DNA of 64,000 nt from Fibrella rubiginis. GTDB lineage: Bacteria > Bacteroidota > Bacteroidia > Cytophagales > Spirosomataceae. The position numbers and the translations under genes were made by a program. Positions 27,901 to 35,412 of the stretch are shown in pieces. Location of the stretch: the NCBI RefSeq assembly GCF_017353185.1, contig NZ_JAFMYV010000007.1:124001-188000 (forward strand). Reading direction: 5' to 3'. The notes beneath the pieces are model-generated. The model did no database searches, had not been told where the DNA came from, and was given only the letters and a program-made list of their open reading frames with translations. Within the stretch, counting starts at the first letter, position 1, and each line of letters begins with the position of its first letter.

Positions 27901-29093
27901 CAATTGGTCTGAACACGGTAGTTGCGCTTGATCTGGGACCAGATCGAAGCAAATGCTTGGGCGATACTGTACTGCTACTGAGTCCTGCCGTAGCAGGTGG
28001 TACCTACCGCTGGAGTAATGGGGTTACGAGCAGTTCCAACGGCGTAAACACGTCGGGTACGTATTCACTCACGCTGACAAATACGGCCAACGGCTGCGTG
28101 GGCACCGATGCTGTGGCGGTGCAGTTTGTGGCTAAACCCAGTGTGTCGGCGGGTAATAACCTGTCGCTCTGTCTGGGTGCGCCGGGGTCGCTCACCTCGC
28201 TGCAACTGTCGGGCAGTAGTCCCGGAGGGGGCATCTGGTCGGGGCCGAATGTCGACCCGGGTGGGCAGTTCACCCCGTCGCCGGCGTTGATCGGTCAAAC
28301 CATTACGCTGACCTATTCCGTGACGGCCAATGGCTGCGCTAATTCGGCACCGAGACAGGTGGCGTTGAAGCCAACCCCCGTAGTCACGCCCCTGACCGAC
28401 CTCACCTTCTGCGAGGGCGCTGGCCGGACGGTACAGGCCACCGGATCGCCAGGGGCCGTATTCCGCTGGTCTGATGGTACGCAGGGATCCCTGCTGCGGC
28501 CCACCCAGACAGGGCGTTATGTGGTCATTGTTGATCTGGCGGGCTGCGAACAAACCGACGATGTGCAGGTGACGGTTGATCCTGCGCCGCGCTTCTCGCT
28601 CACCCGCGAGGCCGTTATTTGTGTGGGCGACCGGCAGCAGGCGCAGCTTCGTGTCGTGCCCCAATCACCGAATCAGACTGTTCGATGGACCACCACCGGC
28701 GAGTCGACGACGGCTATTACGGTAGGGTCGGTAGGGACGTATTCGGTGGTGGTGACTGGCAGTAACGGTTGCGTAGCCAGTGACGCCGCTCGTGTGGTTG
28801 ACCTCTGCGAACCACGCCTGCAGACGCCCAATGCCTTCTCGCCAAATGGCGATGGTAACAACGATAAATTTGGTCCGCTCTATGCCTATACCACTGATCT
28901 GGAAGTACGGATTTATAACCGCTGGGGCGAAGTAATTTTTGCCAGTACACCCGATAAACCCGACTGGGACGGCACCTACAAAGGCGAACCCGTTCAGTCG
29001 ATGGTATACCCGTATGTGATCAGCTACCGAAGTCAGTATTTCCCCGAACGGCCCGCTGTGGTAAAACGAGGCAGTGTGTTGTTATTGAGGTAG
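24954..29093 (+). CDS. Large secreted gliding-motility-associated protein, type IX (type B) C-terminal domain
   Basis: 1379 residues from the ATG at 24954, which gives a clear signal peptide (cleavage near SVSMAQ). In order it has an Ig-like N-terminus, a beta-propeller-like region (about residues 190-580; FFGGNAGLDF, GVEFSPDGKTLYVS, GSLQVAPDGKIYVA) and a PKD domain (LNFGDGSAP..HTYTNPGSYTATLRI). Several SprB-like Ig repeats (LGPDTSYCQG, TLTAALTNPAGCTT) follow, then the CHU_C sorting domain near the end (NAFSPNGDGNNDKFGP, VRIYNRWGEVIF). It is exported by the type IX system and displayed or released at the cell surface, with the neighbouring PorP/SprF as likely partner. Adhesion is an inference. 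Confidence 0.92.
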   Translation: MVLHTQLIRSNWLWAVLWLLTGLSVSMAQIPRGVVVPRKICVPDLSCKTADSIVISDVLAATEVASSSWTVVGGTLSTGGTSTTGSTINVSFATPGVKQFTLLRKFKNGTDTTYSFPINVGDRPPQFTGWRHDTTICKGDKIVLNPYQSGPTPSGVIYRWFPKGDSTQTIRVDSSGCYSVEVSYKDGCSTQDRIYVDVCGEQPQKQGVKWFFGGNAGLDFQGGSPKALDNGKLNTIEGTSSIADTKGKLLFYTDGISVYDRNGNKMPSLIPNDTTKLGGNIRSTQSALIVPKPVCNGCDYLYYVYTTAEIRGTRQLTYSVVDMRYNKGNGAIIDRNIPVGGTTPSTERSASVRNDRDTTYWAITHDYGTNCFRVNHLTRAESATAATYCVGTAHDTPQKGEGQMKVGPATDTTNKGQRPLAVVIPGDTTKGKETHNFVELLNFNDSTGKVTEPLRRIDLGPAPPKAYGVEFSPDGKTLYVSMLADTNANGSLKGLSYILRYDLTQPSDSLIKSSKTVVDSSSTRQYGSLQVAPDGKIYVAIKDNPSLGVILNPNGGLLDSLKFQADGINLGGKISQLGLPNQVANFNEKSNSPGLAVSDTCAGQPTTFQITPNCQKLKEQYTLNFGDGSAPKSFTQASPQVHTYTNPGSYTATLRILTKRADGGICKDTLVKAPITILAVPDTVKLGPDVEVCDLRGKLLDIGVKAKFYIWLYNRRVVARTKTFQAYRSGEYIGLAANGGCFNGDTIRLLFRIPQRLNLGPDTSYCQGRTYALSVPQKAFNTFAWSTGETSATIAVGKPGAYSVTGSYKIGDVTCVARDTINIAQRNNPTLTAALTNPAGCTTVDGAIALTPSPAGSFVYSWTTIAGTPISTSTSSASALTQGDYRVRATDIFTCYRDSTFALRTKVPPLQLTTQATPQQCDKPGSGSATLGVSGGVPILYEWRDKAGNIVSTTASLSGVSAGVYSVSVADNLGCVSSLSAVPIGLNTVVALDLGPDRSKCLGDTVLLLSPAVAGGTYRWSNGVTSSSNGVNTSGTYSLTLTNTANGCVGTDAVAVQFVAKPSVSAGNNLSLCLGAPGSLTSLQLSGSSPGGGIWSGPNVDPGGQFTPSPALIGQTITLTYSVTANGCANSAPRQVALKPTPVVTPLTDLTFCEGAGRTVQATGSPGAVFRWSDGTQGSLLRPTQTGRYVVIVDLAGCEQTDDVQVTVDPAPRFSLTREAVICVGDRQQAQLRVVPQSPNQTVRWTTTGESTTAITVGSVGTYSVVVTGSNGCVASDAARVVDLCEPRLQTPNAFSPNGDGNNDKFGPLYAYTTDLEVRIYNRWGEVIFASTPDKPDWDGTYKGEPVQSMVYPYVISYRSQYFPERPAVVKRGSVLLLR

Positions 29094-29094
29094 G

Positions 29095-29188
29095 AGAAAA
29101 GCAGGAGGGAGGAAAGGAGAAAAGGGTTGCTGACGTGAAAAAACCTGCGTCGGCGACCCTTTTCTCCTTTCCTCCCTCCTGCTTTTCT
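29095..29188. repeat. Perfect 33-bp purine-rich inverted repeat
   Basis: Arms 29095-29127 and 29156-29188 are exact reverse complements, with a 28-base loop. The left arm starts directly after the stop of the gliding-motility gene. Words GGAGGGAGGAAAGGAG and AGAAAAG are shared with the repeats at 32935-33031 and 7621-7757. Confidence 0.92.
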
Positions 29189-29248
29189 GCATTTTTCTTC
29201 GTATCTTTGAATAGGTCAGGGTAATTGCTAATGGCCTGATAATCAACA

Positions 29249-30277
29249 ATGCGAAAAGATTTTATGACCGGTTCGGGCGATGGAATGTCGACTTCTGAGA
29301 AGGAGATCGAACGGGCGCTTCGGCCATTATCATTCGAGGATTTTACGGGGCAGGCCAAGGTGCTTGAAAACCTGGAAGTGTTTGTGAAAGCTGCCATGCA
29401 ACGGGGCGACGCCCTCGATCACGTGCTGCTCCACGGCCCTCCTGGTTTGGGCAAAACCACCCTCTCGCACATCATCTCCAATGAGCTTGGGGCCAACATA
29501 AAAATGACCTCCGGCCCCGTGCTCGACAAGCCCAGCGATCTGGCAGGGTTGCTCACCAACCTCCAGCAAAACGACGTGCTCTTCATCGACGAAATACACC
29601 GGCTCAACCCTATCGTGGAAGAGTATCTGTATTCGGCTATGGAAGATTACAAGATCGACATCATGCTCGATTCGGGGCCAAATGCCCGGTCGGTACAGAT
29701 CAAGCTCAACCCCTTCACGCTCATTGGCGCCACAACGCGCGCGGGCATGCTCACGGCTCCCCTGCGCGCCCGGTTTGGCATCAGCGCCCGGCTGGAATAT
29801 TATGATGCCAAATTGCTTACCGGTATCATTCAGCGGTCGGCGGGTATTTTAGGAACGCCCATCAATGAACAGGGCGCGTTTGAGATTGCCCGCCGTAGCC
29901 GGGGTACACCGCGTATTGCCAACAACCTGCTGCGCCGCACCCGCGACTTTGCTCAGGTGCGCGGTAACGGCGTCATCGACATTGCCATTGCCGAAATTGC
30001 GCTCAGTGCCCTTGAGGTCGATCAGCACGGTCTCGACGAGATGGACAACCGGATCCTGATGACTATTGTCGAGAAATTTAAAGGCGGTCCCGTGGGCCTG
30101 TCGACCATTGCTACGGCCTGCGGCGAAGAATCGGAGACTATTGAAGAAGTGTATGAGCCGTTCCTGATTCAGGAAGGTTTTCTAAAGCGTACCTCGCGCG
30201 GCCGGGAGGCTACTGAAAAGGCTTATTTCCACCTTGGTGTAGTGCCTAACTACAAGAACGGCGAGCTATTTGCCTAG
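29249..30277 (+). CDS. ruvB: Holliday junction branch migration ATPase RuvB
   Basis: A 342-residue AAA+ motor that drives Holliday junction migration with RuvA. It has Walker [17 protein letters not shown], Walker [11 protein letters not shown], the sensor/arginine-finger region [19 protein letters not shown], and the C-terminal winged helix ([41 protein letters not shown]). An additional N-terminal 17 residues precede the conserved [15 protein letters not shown], so a start at the internal ATG (29285) is also possible. Single gene with a strong downstream terminator. Confidence 0.95.
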   Translation: MRKDFMTGSGDGMSTSEKEIERALRPLSFEDFTGQAKVLENLEVFVKAAMQRGDALDHVLLHGPPGLGKTTLSHIISNELGANIKMTSGPVLDKPSDLAGLLTNLQQNDVLFIDEIHRLNPIVEEYLYSAMEDYKIDIMLDSGPNARSVQIKLNPFTLIGATTRAGMLTAPLRARFGISARLEYYDAKLLTGIIQRSAGILGTPINEQGAFEIARRSRGTPRIANNLLRRTRDFAQVRGNGVIDIAIAEIALSALEVDQHGLDEMDNRILMTIVEKFKGGPVGLSTIATACGEESETIEEVYEPFLIQEGFLKRTSRGREATEKAYFHLGVVPNYKNGELFA

Positions 30278-30381
30278 TCTTTATTGTTTCGAAGCAGAAG
30301 GGGTCCACTTTTTTATGGCTGGCTTGAGCAATAGGAAAACAGACCGCTTCTGCTTATGAATAATAGGTCCGGGTGACGGAG

Positions 30382-30432
30382 TTACAAACAAAGAGGCCCG
30401 TCTTCACTACGAAGACGGGCCTCTTTGTTTGT
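30382..30432. terminator. Bidirectional terminator between ruvB and the ArsR gene
   Basis: Perfect arms of about 23 bp (30382-30404 / 30410-30432) with a 5-base loop, A-rich on one side and T-rich on the other. It lies between convergent genes and can serve both. Confidence 0.88.
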
Positions 30433-30447
30433 ACTAGCAACAATCGA

Positions 30448-30750
30448 TTATGCCAGAATTTTACTCTTGTAAATACATTCGATGATCTCAGCTACGGCGT
30501 TATCGACCAGGAAATAGTAGATGTTTTTGCCGCTGCGCCTGATTTCCAGAATGCCTTTGTCGCGCATGTTAATGAGGTGATGCGAAATCAGTGACTGCTC
30601 GGCGTGGAGGTTTTTGTATATCGTTGAGACATTCAACTCCTTGTTTTCGTGCAACATCTGAATAATCTTAATCCTCAATGGGTGGGCTACTGCCTTAAGC
30701 ACGTAGGCCGCTTTTTCAATCTTCTTGTCATTTTCCATACTGTCTGTCAT
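30448..30750 (-). CDS. ArsR-family winged-helix transcriptional regulator
   Basis: 100 residues. The ArsR/SmtB fold is seen in VLKAVAHPLRIKIIQMLHENKELNVSTIYKNLHAEQSLISHHLINMRDKGILEIRRSGKNIYYFLV, with the recognition helix at SLISHHLINM. No Cys metal-binding pair is visible (no ELCVCDL motif), so it may sense something other than thiophilic metals, as in BigR/NolR-like members. The regulated gene is not evident because its upstream side is an AT-rich gene desert. Starts at residue 1 or 5 are both possible. Confidence 0.85.
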   Translation of the reverse strand: MTDSMENDKKIEKAAYVLKAVAHPLRIKIIQMLHENKELNVSTIYKNLHAEQSLISHHLINMRDKGILEIRRSGKNIYYFLVDNAVAEIIECIYKSKILA

Positions 30751-31304
30751 TTCGGCTGTTTTTCAAGCCATTAAGATACCGGTTATTGACGTAGCCTACT
30801 TAAAAGTTCAGCCGTTTATTGTGCCTAATTTATTTAAAGGGCCATATGTTCGTCTGTTCGTTACATTATTTACAAACGAGTGATCTAACTGCGTGAAAAT
30901 TAAGCGAATAGAGAAAGTAGAATAATGACCGCTTAATAAATATGAGTACCGATAGCAACACCGATACAATAAAAAACAGCACACACTACTCAGCAGAATT
31001 CACTAGAACGCCGGCAAACATATCAATAAATGCTCCTATATAGAACGTATTAATAGCAATATGATGTATACCCAGTTGCTATATAGACTAATATTAGTTG
31101 TCTCATTGTTTAATTAACTTGGCTATTAGCTTTGACCTTCAGCCTGTTAGTGAGATGAAGGCCGGGCATGGCTGGCGAATAATCTGTGAATTACCGCGCT
31201 CGGGTGCTGTCTTTACTGGTGGTGCTCTTGGCGCACAATTGGGGCCGAGTCGGTTGCGGGTGGTGGGCTGGTGGTAGGCGTATACGGATACGGCCACCAG
31301 CTGA
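30751..31304. other. AT-rich intergenic stretch, no gene recognised
   Basis: Roughly 550 bases; 30760-31140 is much richer in A+T than its neighbours and lacks long ORFs in all frames. It may hold the promoter of the ArsR gene and the remains of a lost gene. Base composition suggests foreign origin. Confidence 0.5.
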
Positions 31305-31514
31305 CTTTACCCGGTCGTTGTCCGGTTTCTGTTTAGCGCAGGCAATGATCTGTGTAGCGGGGGGGTATTCCCAGGCCTGGTCTTTGGCTACAACGCCGAA
31401 ATCACCGGCGACTTCAACGACAACGAACCCTGCTTTCTCAGTGCGGCCCAGCAGCAGGGCAGGTGCCTCTTGTGGTTCAAAATTGACCCCACAAAAGAGG
31501 TGGTTTTGGAGTAA
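31305..31514 (+). pseudogene. Possible C-terminal remnant of a lost coding sequence
   Basis: A 69-residue open frame ends with TAA at 31512 and reads like real protein near its end: FGYNAEITGDFNDNEPCF, then LLWFKIDPTKEVVLE. There is no start codon, and a TGA precedes it at 31302. A second frame just upstream is also protein-like (GGGLVVGVYGYGHQLTLPG), as if a frameshift had split one gene. The parent family was not recognised. Confidence 0.35.
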
Positions 31515-31518
31515 AGGG

Positions 31519-31615
31519 AATGGACAATGCATAATGTACAATGAACAATGGCTTCGCGCTCTGATAGATTCAACTTGCGGAGCCATTGTTCATTGTACAT
31601 TATGCATTGTCCATT
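31519..31615. repeat. Perfect 35-bp inverted repeat of CAATG-type words
   Basis: Arms 31519-31553 and 31581-31615 are exact reverse complements, with a 27-base loop. Words GGACAATGCATAATG and CAATGAACAATGG recur in variant form in the 77-bp repeat at 62476-62645. It ends 4 bases before the der stop codon. Confidence 0.92.
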
Positions 31616-31619
31616 AGTT

Positions 31620-32927
31620 TTATTTCTGTCGGAAAAATAACGTCAGCGGGACGCCATCGAAACCGAAGTGATCGCGGAGTTTATTTTCCAGGAAACGTTC
31701 ATACGATTCTTTGATGTACTGCGGCAAATTGCAGAAGAAAATAAACGTCGGTGAGGGAGTGGGCACCTGAAGCATGTACTTGATCTTCACGTGTTTACCC
31801 TTCAACGCTGGTGGTGGATACGCCTCTATTTCGGGCTGCATCAACTCGTTTATTTTCGACGTTGGAATCTTCTTTGTTTTATTCTCATACACCTCCATTG
31901 CCTTTTCCATCACCTGAAAAATGCGCTGCTTTTCGTGTACCGATGTGAAAATCACGGGCAGGTAATCAATGGGGGCCAAACGCTGGAGCATTTCTTTTTT
32001 CCAGACATCAGCCGTGCGGTGATCTTTCTCTACGGCATCCCATTTATTCACCATCAGCACTACACCTTTTTTGGCTTTAATAGCCTGCCCAATAATGGTC
32101 ATGTCCTGGCTTTCCATGCCCCGTGTGGCGTCGAGCATGATAATGCATACGTCCGACTCCTCCATGGCCTTGATTGTGCGCAGCGTCGAATAGAATTCGA
32201 TGTTGTCGCTCACGCGGGCCTTGCGGCGCAAACCGGCGGTATCGGTCAGGATCAGGTCCTGGCCAAAGGCTTTGTAGCGGGTGTTGATCGAATCGCGGGT
32301 AGTACCGGCAATATCGGTTACGATAGTGCGCTCTCGGCCCAGCAGCGTATTAACAAACGATGACTTACCCACATTGGGGCGACCAATGATAGCGATGCGT
32401 GGAATACCTGCATCTGGGTCTTCCACGTCTTCCGACGGAAAGTGCTTAATAACTTCATCGAGCAAGTCACCTGTACCTGAGCCAGTTTGAGCCGAAATGG
32501 GGTACGGGTCACCCATGCCGAACGAATAAAATTCGGATGCGGCCTGCATACGGTCGGTGGTTTCGGCTTTGTTGGCCACAACGAAAACGGGCTTTTTCGA
32601 GCGGCGCAGCACATTGGCAAAATCTTCGTCGAGTCCCGTAACCCCGGTCATGCAATCAACCACAAACAGAATCACCGTGGCTTCGTCGATAGCGATTTCG
32701 ACCTGCTCACGGATAGCCTCTTCAAAGACATCTTCCGACCCCACCACATACCCGCCGGTGTCGATAACGGTAAAAAAATGGTTGGTCCACTCGGCCCGCC
32801 CATAGTGCCGGTCGCGCGTTACGCCCGACTGGTTATCCATAATGGCCTGACGCTGCTCGATCAACCGATTAAACAGCGTTGACTTACCCACATTCGGGCG
32901 GCCTACAATTGCGACAATGTTTGACAT
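31620..32927 (-). CDS. der: Ribosome-biogenesis GTPase Der (EngA)
   Basis: 435 residues from the ATG at 32927. An upstream ATG at 32990 would add residues encoded by a low-complexity repeat and was rejected. Two tandem GTPase domains each have full motifs: GRPNVGKSTLFN / DTGGY / NKAE and GRPNVGKSSFVN / DTAGLRRK / NKWD. A C-terminal KH-like domain follows (TPSPTFIFFCNLPQYIKESYERFLENKLRDHFGFDGVPL). It acts in 50S subunit maturation. The start is 107 bp downstream of the era stop, so both GTPases may be one transcription unit, with a repeat between them. Confidence 0.95.
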   Translation of the reverse strand: MSNIVAIVGRPNVGKSTLFNRLIEQRQAIMDNQSGVTRDRHYGRAEWTNHFFTVIDTGGYVVGSEDVFEEAIREQVEIAIDEATVILFVVDCMTGVTGLDEDFANVLRRSKKPVFVVANKAETTDRMQAASEFYSFGMGDPYPISAQTGSGTGDLLDEVIKHFPSEDVEDPDAGIPRIAIIGRPNVGKSSFVNTLLGRERTIVTDIAGTTRDSINTRYKAFGQDLILTDTAGLRRKARVSDNIEFYSTLRTIKAMEESDVCIIMLDATRGMESQDMTIIGQAIKAKKGVVLMVNKWDAVEKDHRTADVWKKEMLQRLAPIDYLPVIFTSVHEKQRIFQVMEKAMEVYENKTKKIPTSKINELMQPEIEAYPPPALKGKHVKIKYMLQVPTPSPTFIFFCNLPQYIKESYERFLENKLRDHFGFDGVPLTLFFRQK

Positions 32928-32934
32928 TTTTTTA

Positions 32935-33031
32935 AAGGAGGAAAGGGAGGAACGGAGGAAGGGGAGGAAAGAGGCTAAGGGGTTGTGCATCCCTTTCCTC
33001 CTTTCTCCCGTTCCTTCCTTTCCTCCTCTCT
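32935..33031. repeat. Imperfect purine-rich inverted repeat between era and der
   Basis: The left arm (about 32935-32980; GGAGGAAAGGGAGGAACGG, GGAAGGGGAGGAAAG) and right arm (about 32992-33031) are imperfect reverse complements. The right arm contains CCTTTCCTCCTTTCTCCC, which recurs exactly inside the era coding region near 33622-33639. Confidence 0.85.
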
Positions 33032-33034
33032 TAT

Positions 33035-34159
33035 TTATTCGTCATAGCCCAACCGCCGGAGCATGCGCTCTTTCTGGCGCCAGTCGGGTTCTACTTTGAC
33101 GTGTGTTTCTAAAAAGACTTTTTTACCGAAGAAGCGTTCCAATTCTTCACGGGCCATAATGCCCGTTTTCTTGATCATGTTACCTTTTTCACCCAACAGA
33201 ATGGCCCGTTGGGTGGGGCGTTCTACCAGAATCTCGGCAGAGATCACCAACATGTCTTCGCGGTCTTTGAACCCGGTAATAACCACTTCCGAGCTGTAGG
33301 GCACTTCTTTCTTATAATTCAGAAAGATTTTCTCCCGGATCATCTCCGACGCAAAGAAGCGTTCGGGCTTGTCGGTCAGTTCATCTTCCGGAAAATACGG
33401 CGGATGAACCGGCAGGTAGCGCACGATATCGTCGAACAGCCGATCCAGGTTAAACCCGTTCAGCGCCGAAATCGGAATGATCTCGGTAGCCTTGCGAGGG
33501 CCGGAAGGCTCGGCTTCGGCAACAGGTTGCTCGGTGAGGTCAACGTCGGTCAGGTCATCTTCGTCAATCAGGCTACCGTCTTCGTTGAAACGGAGCGAGT
33601 CTTCGTCAGGAATTCCTTCCTCCTTTCCTCCTTTCTCCCCTTCCTCCAGAACAGCATACCCACCCACGCTAAAGTGCTCTTCCCAATACCGGATCTTCTC
33701 CTCTACCTGTTCGGGCGAGGCCTGATCGATCTTGTTGATAAGCAGGATAATGGGCACGTTGGCGTATTTAAGCCGCTTGATCACGTCGTCTTCGTCGTGT
33801 TGCTCGAAGATGTCGGTCACAAACAAAATCACGTCTGCGTCTTCCAGCGACCCGCGCACGAAACTCATCATCGACTCATGGAGCTTGTATTTGGGTTGAA
33901 TAATACCCGGCGTGTCGGAGTAAACGAGCTGAAAGGGTTGCCCGTTGTGGTTGCCGTTGAGGATGCCCATGATCCGGTGGCGGGTGGTCTGGGCTTTTGA
34001 GGTGATGATTGAGAGGCGTTCGCCAATCAATTGATTCATGAGGGTCGATTTACCGACGTTCGGCTTACCGACGATGCTCACGAACCCGGCCCGAAAATCG
34101 GGAGCGGGCGGGGCACCCGGACTTAGGTCTCCGGGTGGTTGTATGTCAGGTGATCCCAT
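33035..34159 (-). CDS. era: Ribosome-maturation GTPase Era with an internal acidic insertion
   Basis: 374 residues against about 300 for typical Era. G1 GKPNVGKST (31-39), G3 DTPG (82-85), G4 NKID (142-145) and G5 SAL (231-233) are intact, and the C-terminal KH domain follows (EVVITGFKDREDMLVISAEILVERPTQRAILLGEKGNMIKKTG). The extra length is an N-terminal Pro-rich stretch and an insertion at about residues 165-222, rich in Glu, Asp and Gly, between G4 and G5. Residues 172-184 are encoded by the purine/pyrimidine-rich repeat seen in nearby intergenic repeats. It matures the 30S subunit by binding 16S rRNA. Confidence 0.93.
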   Translation of the reverse strand: MGSPDIQPPGDLSPGAPPAPDFRAGFVSIVGKPNVGKSTLMNQLIGERLSIITSKAQTTRHRIMGILNGNHNGQPFQLVYSDTPGIIQPKYKLHESMMSFVRGSLEDADVILFVTDIFEQHDEDDVIKRLKYANVPIILLINKIDQASPEQVEEKIRYWEEHFSVGGYAVLEEGEKGGKEEGIPDEDSLRFNEDGSLIDEDDLTDVDLTEQPVAEAEPSGPRKATEIIPISALNGFNLDRLFDDIVRYLPVHPPYFPEDELTDKPERFFASEMIREKIFLNYKKEVPYSSEVVITGFKDREDMLVISAEILVERPTQRAILLGEKGNMIKKTGIMAREELERFFGKKVFLETHVKVEPDWRQKERMLRRLGYDE

Positions 34160-34249
34160 ATTGGTCTAATAACCAATGGCTTTGAGGTGAAGGCCATGCC
34201 TTATGTTTCACAACGGAAGGCGGCCAGAAAAATATTTTTACAAAGGTAC

Positions 34250-34279
34250 TTGATTTTATCCAAAGTTGCCGTACATTTG
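34250..34279 (+). promoter_or_regulatory. Promoter of tRNA-fMet
   Basis: TTG at 34250-34252, a 19-base spacer, TACATTTG at 34272-34279: the Bacteroidota sigma-ABfr consensus, 13 bases before the tRNA. Confidence 0.72.
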
Positions 34280-34291
34280 CACTCCCAACAT

Positions 34292-34364
<73 letters not shown>

Positions 34365-34370
34365 CAAAGC

Positions 34371-34415
34371 AAACCCCTAATTATCTAACTATCAGGTAAT
34401 TAGGGGTTTCTCTTT
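34371..34415 (+). terminator. Terminator just after tRNA-fMet (element-encoded)
   Basis: Perfect 13-bp arms AAACCCCTAATTA (34371-34383) / TAATTAGGGGTTT (34397-34409), then CTCTTTTT. It lies inside the element, so it replaces the original terminator now displaced beyond attR (47497-47530). Confidence 0.85.
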
Positions 34416-34422
34416 TTGTGCT

Positions 34423-34442
34423 GGGGACGGATTCGGGGACGG
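34423..34442. promoter_or_regulatory. Paired GGGGACGG repeats at the left end (candidate arm sites)
   Basis: GGGGACGG at 34423-34430 and 34435-34442, 12 bases apart. The same pair with the same 12-base spacing is at the right end (47319-47338). Probably integrase or excisionase binding sites. Confidence 0.6.
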
Positions 34443-34480
34443 ATTCCGGTTTTTTATGTCTTATTAACCTACATCGCAAT

Positions 34481-35341
34481 ATGACATTTTCGCAGCGTAT
34501 GGGCCTGAAGCCAGTACGGTCAATGATTCAGAGAGAAAGTGCAGACATGGCACTGAGAAATTTTCTTTGGAATGCTTTGAGCATGTTCTATTTCAGGAAG
34601 TTTAGAGGCCCAGTAGTCATGACAGAAAAGAGCACGAACGCTCTCATAACCAAGATTTGGGTCAGGCATTATAAAGCGCGAATAGACGAAATACCTTATG
34701 ATGCTGAAAGTATCACCGAAAGGTTGAAAATTGACTTTATTAATGGTAAATGGAATGAAATGTTTGACATACTAGAGTTTATGCCAAATAACTACAATGA
34801 GACCGACAGTTATGATGACCCTATTAATGAGATTAACGAACAATTCTTTTCTTTCACAAACGATACCTTAAAAGAACATCTTTCAGCGTATCGGTTTGTT
34901 GGTGGGATGATTATAGAAATCACATCTGAAGAAGAGATAGCATCTATTGAGGATACACTCAAAGATACCGATACAGCAAGCCTCAAGCCTATATATATTC
35001 ACCTGCGCAGAGCACTGGAGCTTTTCGCGGATAGAGATAATCCCGACTACCGCAATTCGATCAAAGAGTCAGTGAGTTCGGTCGAATCGTTATCGAAAGT
35101 GATAACTCAAGACCCTAAAGCAACATTAGGGCAAGCTTTGAATGAAATAGAAAAAAAGCACGAGTTACATCCGGCCTTGAAGAAGTCATTTTCTAGTTTA
35201 TACGGGTATACCAGTGATACAGATGGTATTAGGCACGCTTTATTAGAGGAATCAACCCTTAAGCAGGAGGATGCAAAATTTATGTTGGTGGCATGTAGTG
35301 CTTTCGTAAATTATCTTCTAGTTAAAACTGCTGAATCTTAG
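34481..35341 (+). CDS. AbiJ-NTD4-like abortive-infection protein with HEPN-like C-terminus
   Basis: 286 residues from the ATG at 34481 (an upstream GTG reads through the GGGGACGG repeats and was rejected). Residues 1-35 (FSQRMGLKPVRSMIQRESADMALRNFLWN) match the AbiJ N-terminal domain 4 pattern. The C-terminal third is helical with YGYTSDTDGIRHALLEE (R251-H252) and LVACSAFVNYLL, the pattern of HEPN-type domains in AbiJ-like proteins. Such proteins are associated with phage abortive infection. It is AT-rich relative to the chromosome and sits at the outer end of the element, typical cargo position. The target is unknown. Confidence 0.75.
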   Translation: MTFSQRMGLKPVRSMIQRESADMALRNFLWNALSMFYFRKFRGPVVMTEKSTNALITKIWVRHYKARIDEIPYDAESITERLKIDFINGKWNEMFDILEFMPNNYNETDSYDDPINEINEQFFSFTNDTLKEHLSAYRFVGGMIIEITSEEEIASIEDTLKDTDTASLKPIYIHLRRALELFADRDNPDYRNSIKESVSSVESLSKVITQDPKATLGQALNEIEKKHELHPALKKSFSSLYGYTSDTDGIRHALLEESTLKQEDAKFMLVACSAFVNYLLVKTAES

Positions 35342-35412
35342 CAATTTTCAGATCGTTGCTTGGCAAATTCGCATACTCGCCTACGACTAAGAGATTCGGC
35401 AATTTATTTGGG

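Noticed and set aside
31191..31586. 131-residue minus-strand ORF before der
   Set aside because: Starts inside the long inverted repeat and its residues are repeat-derived (CIMHC-type); the opposite strand is more protein-like.
7600..33031. CRISPR array interpretation of the repetitive words
   Set aside because: Repeats are inverted pairs, not regularly spaced direct repeats with unique spacers; no cas genes in the window.
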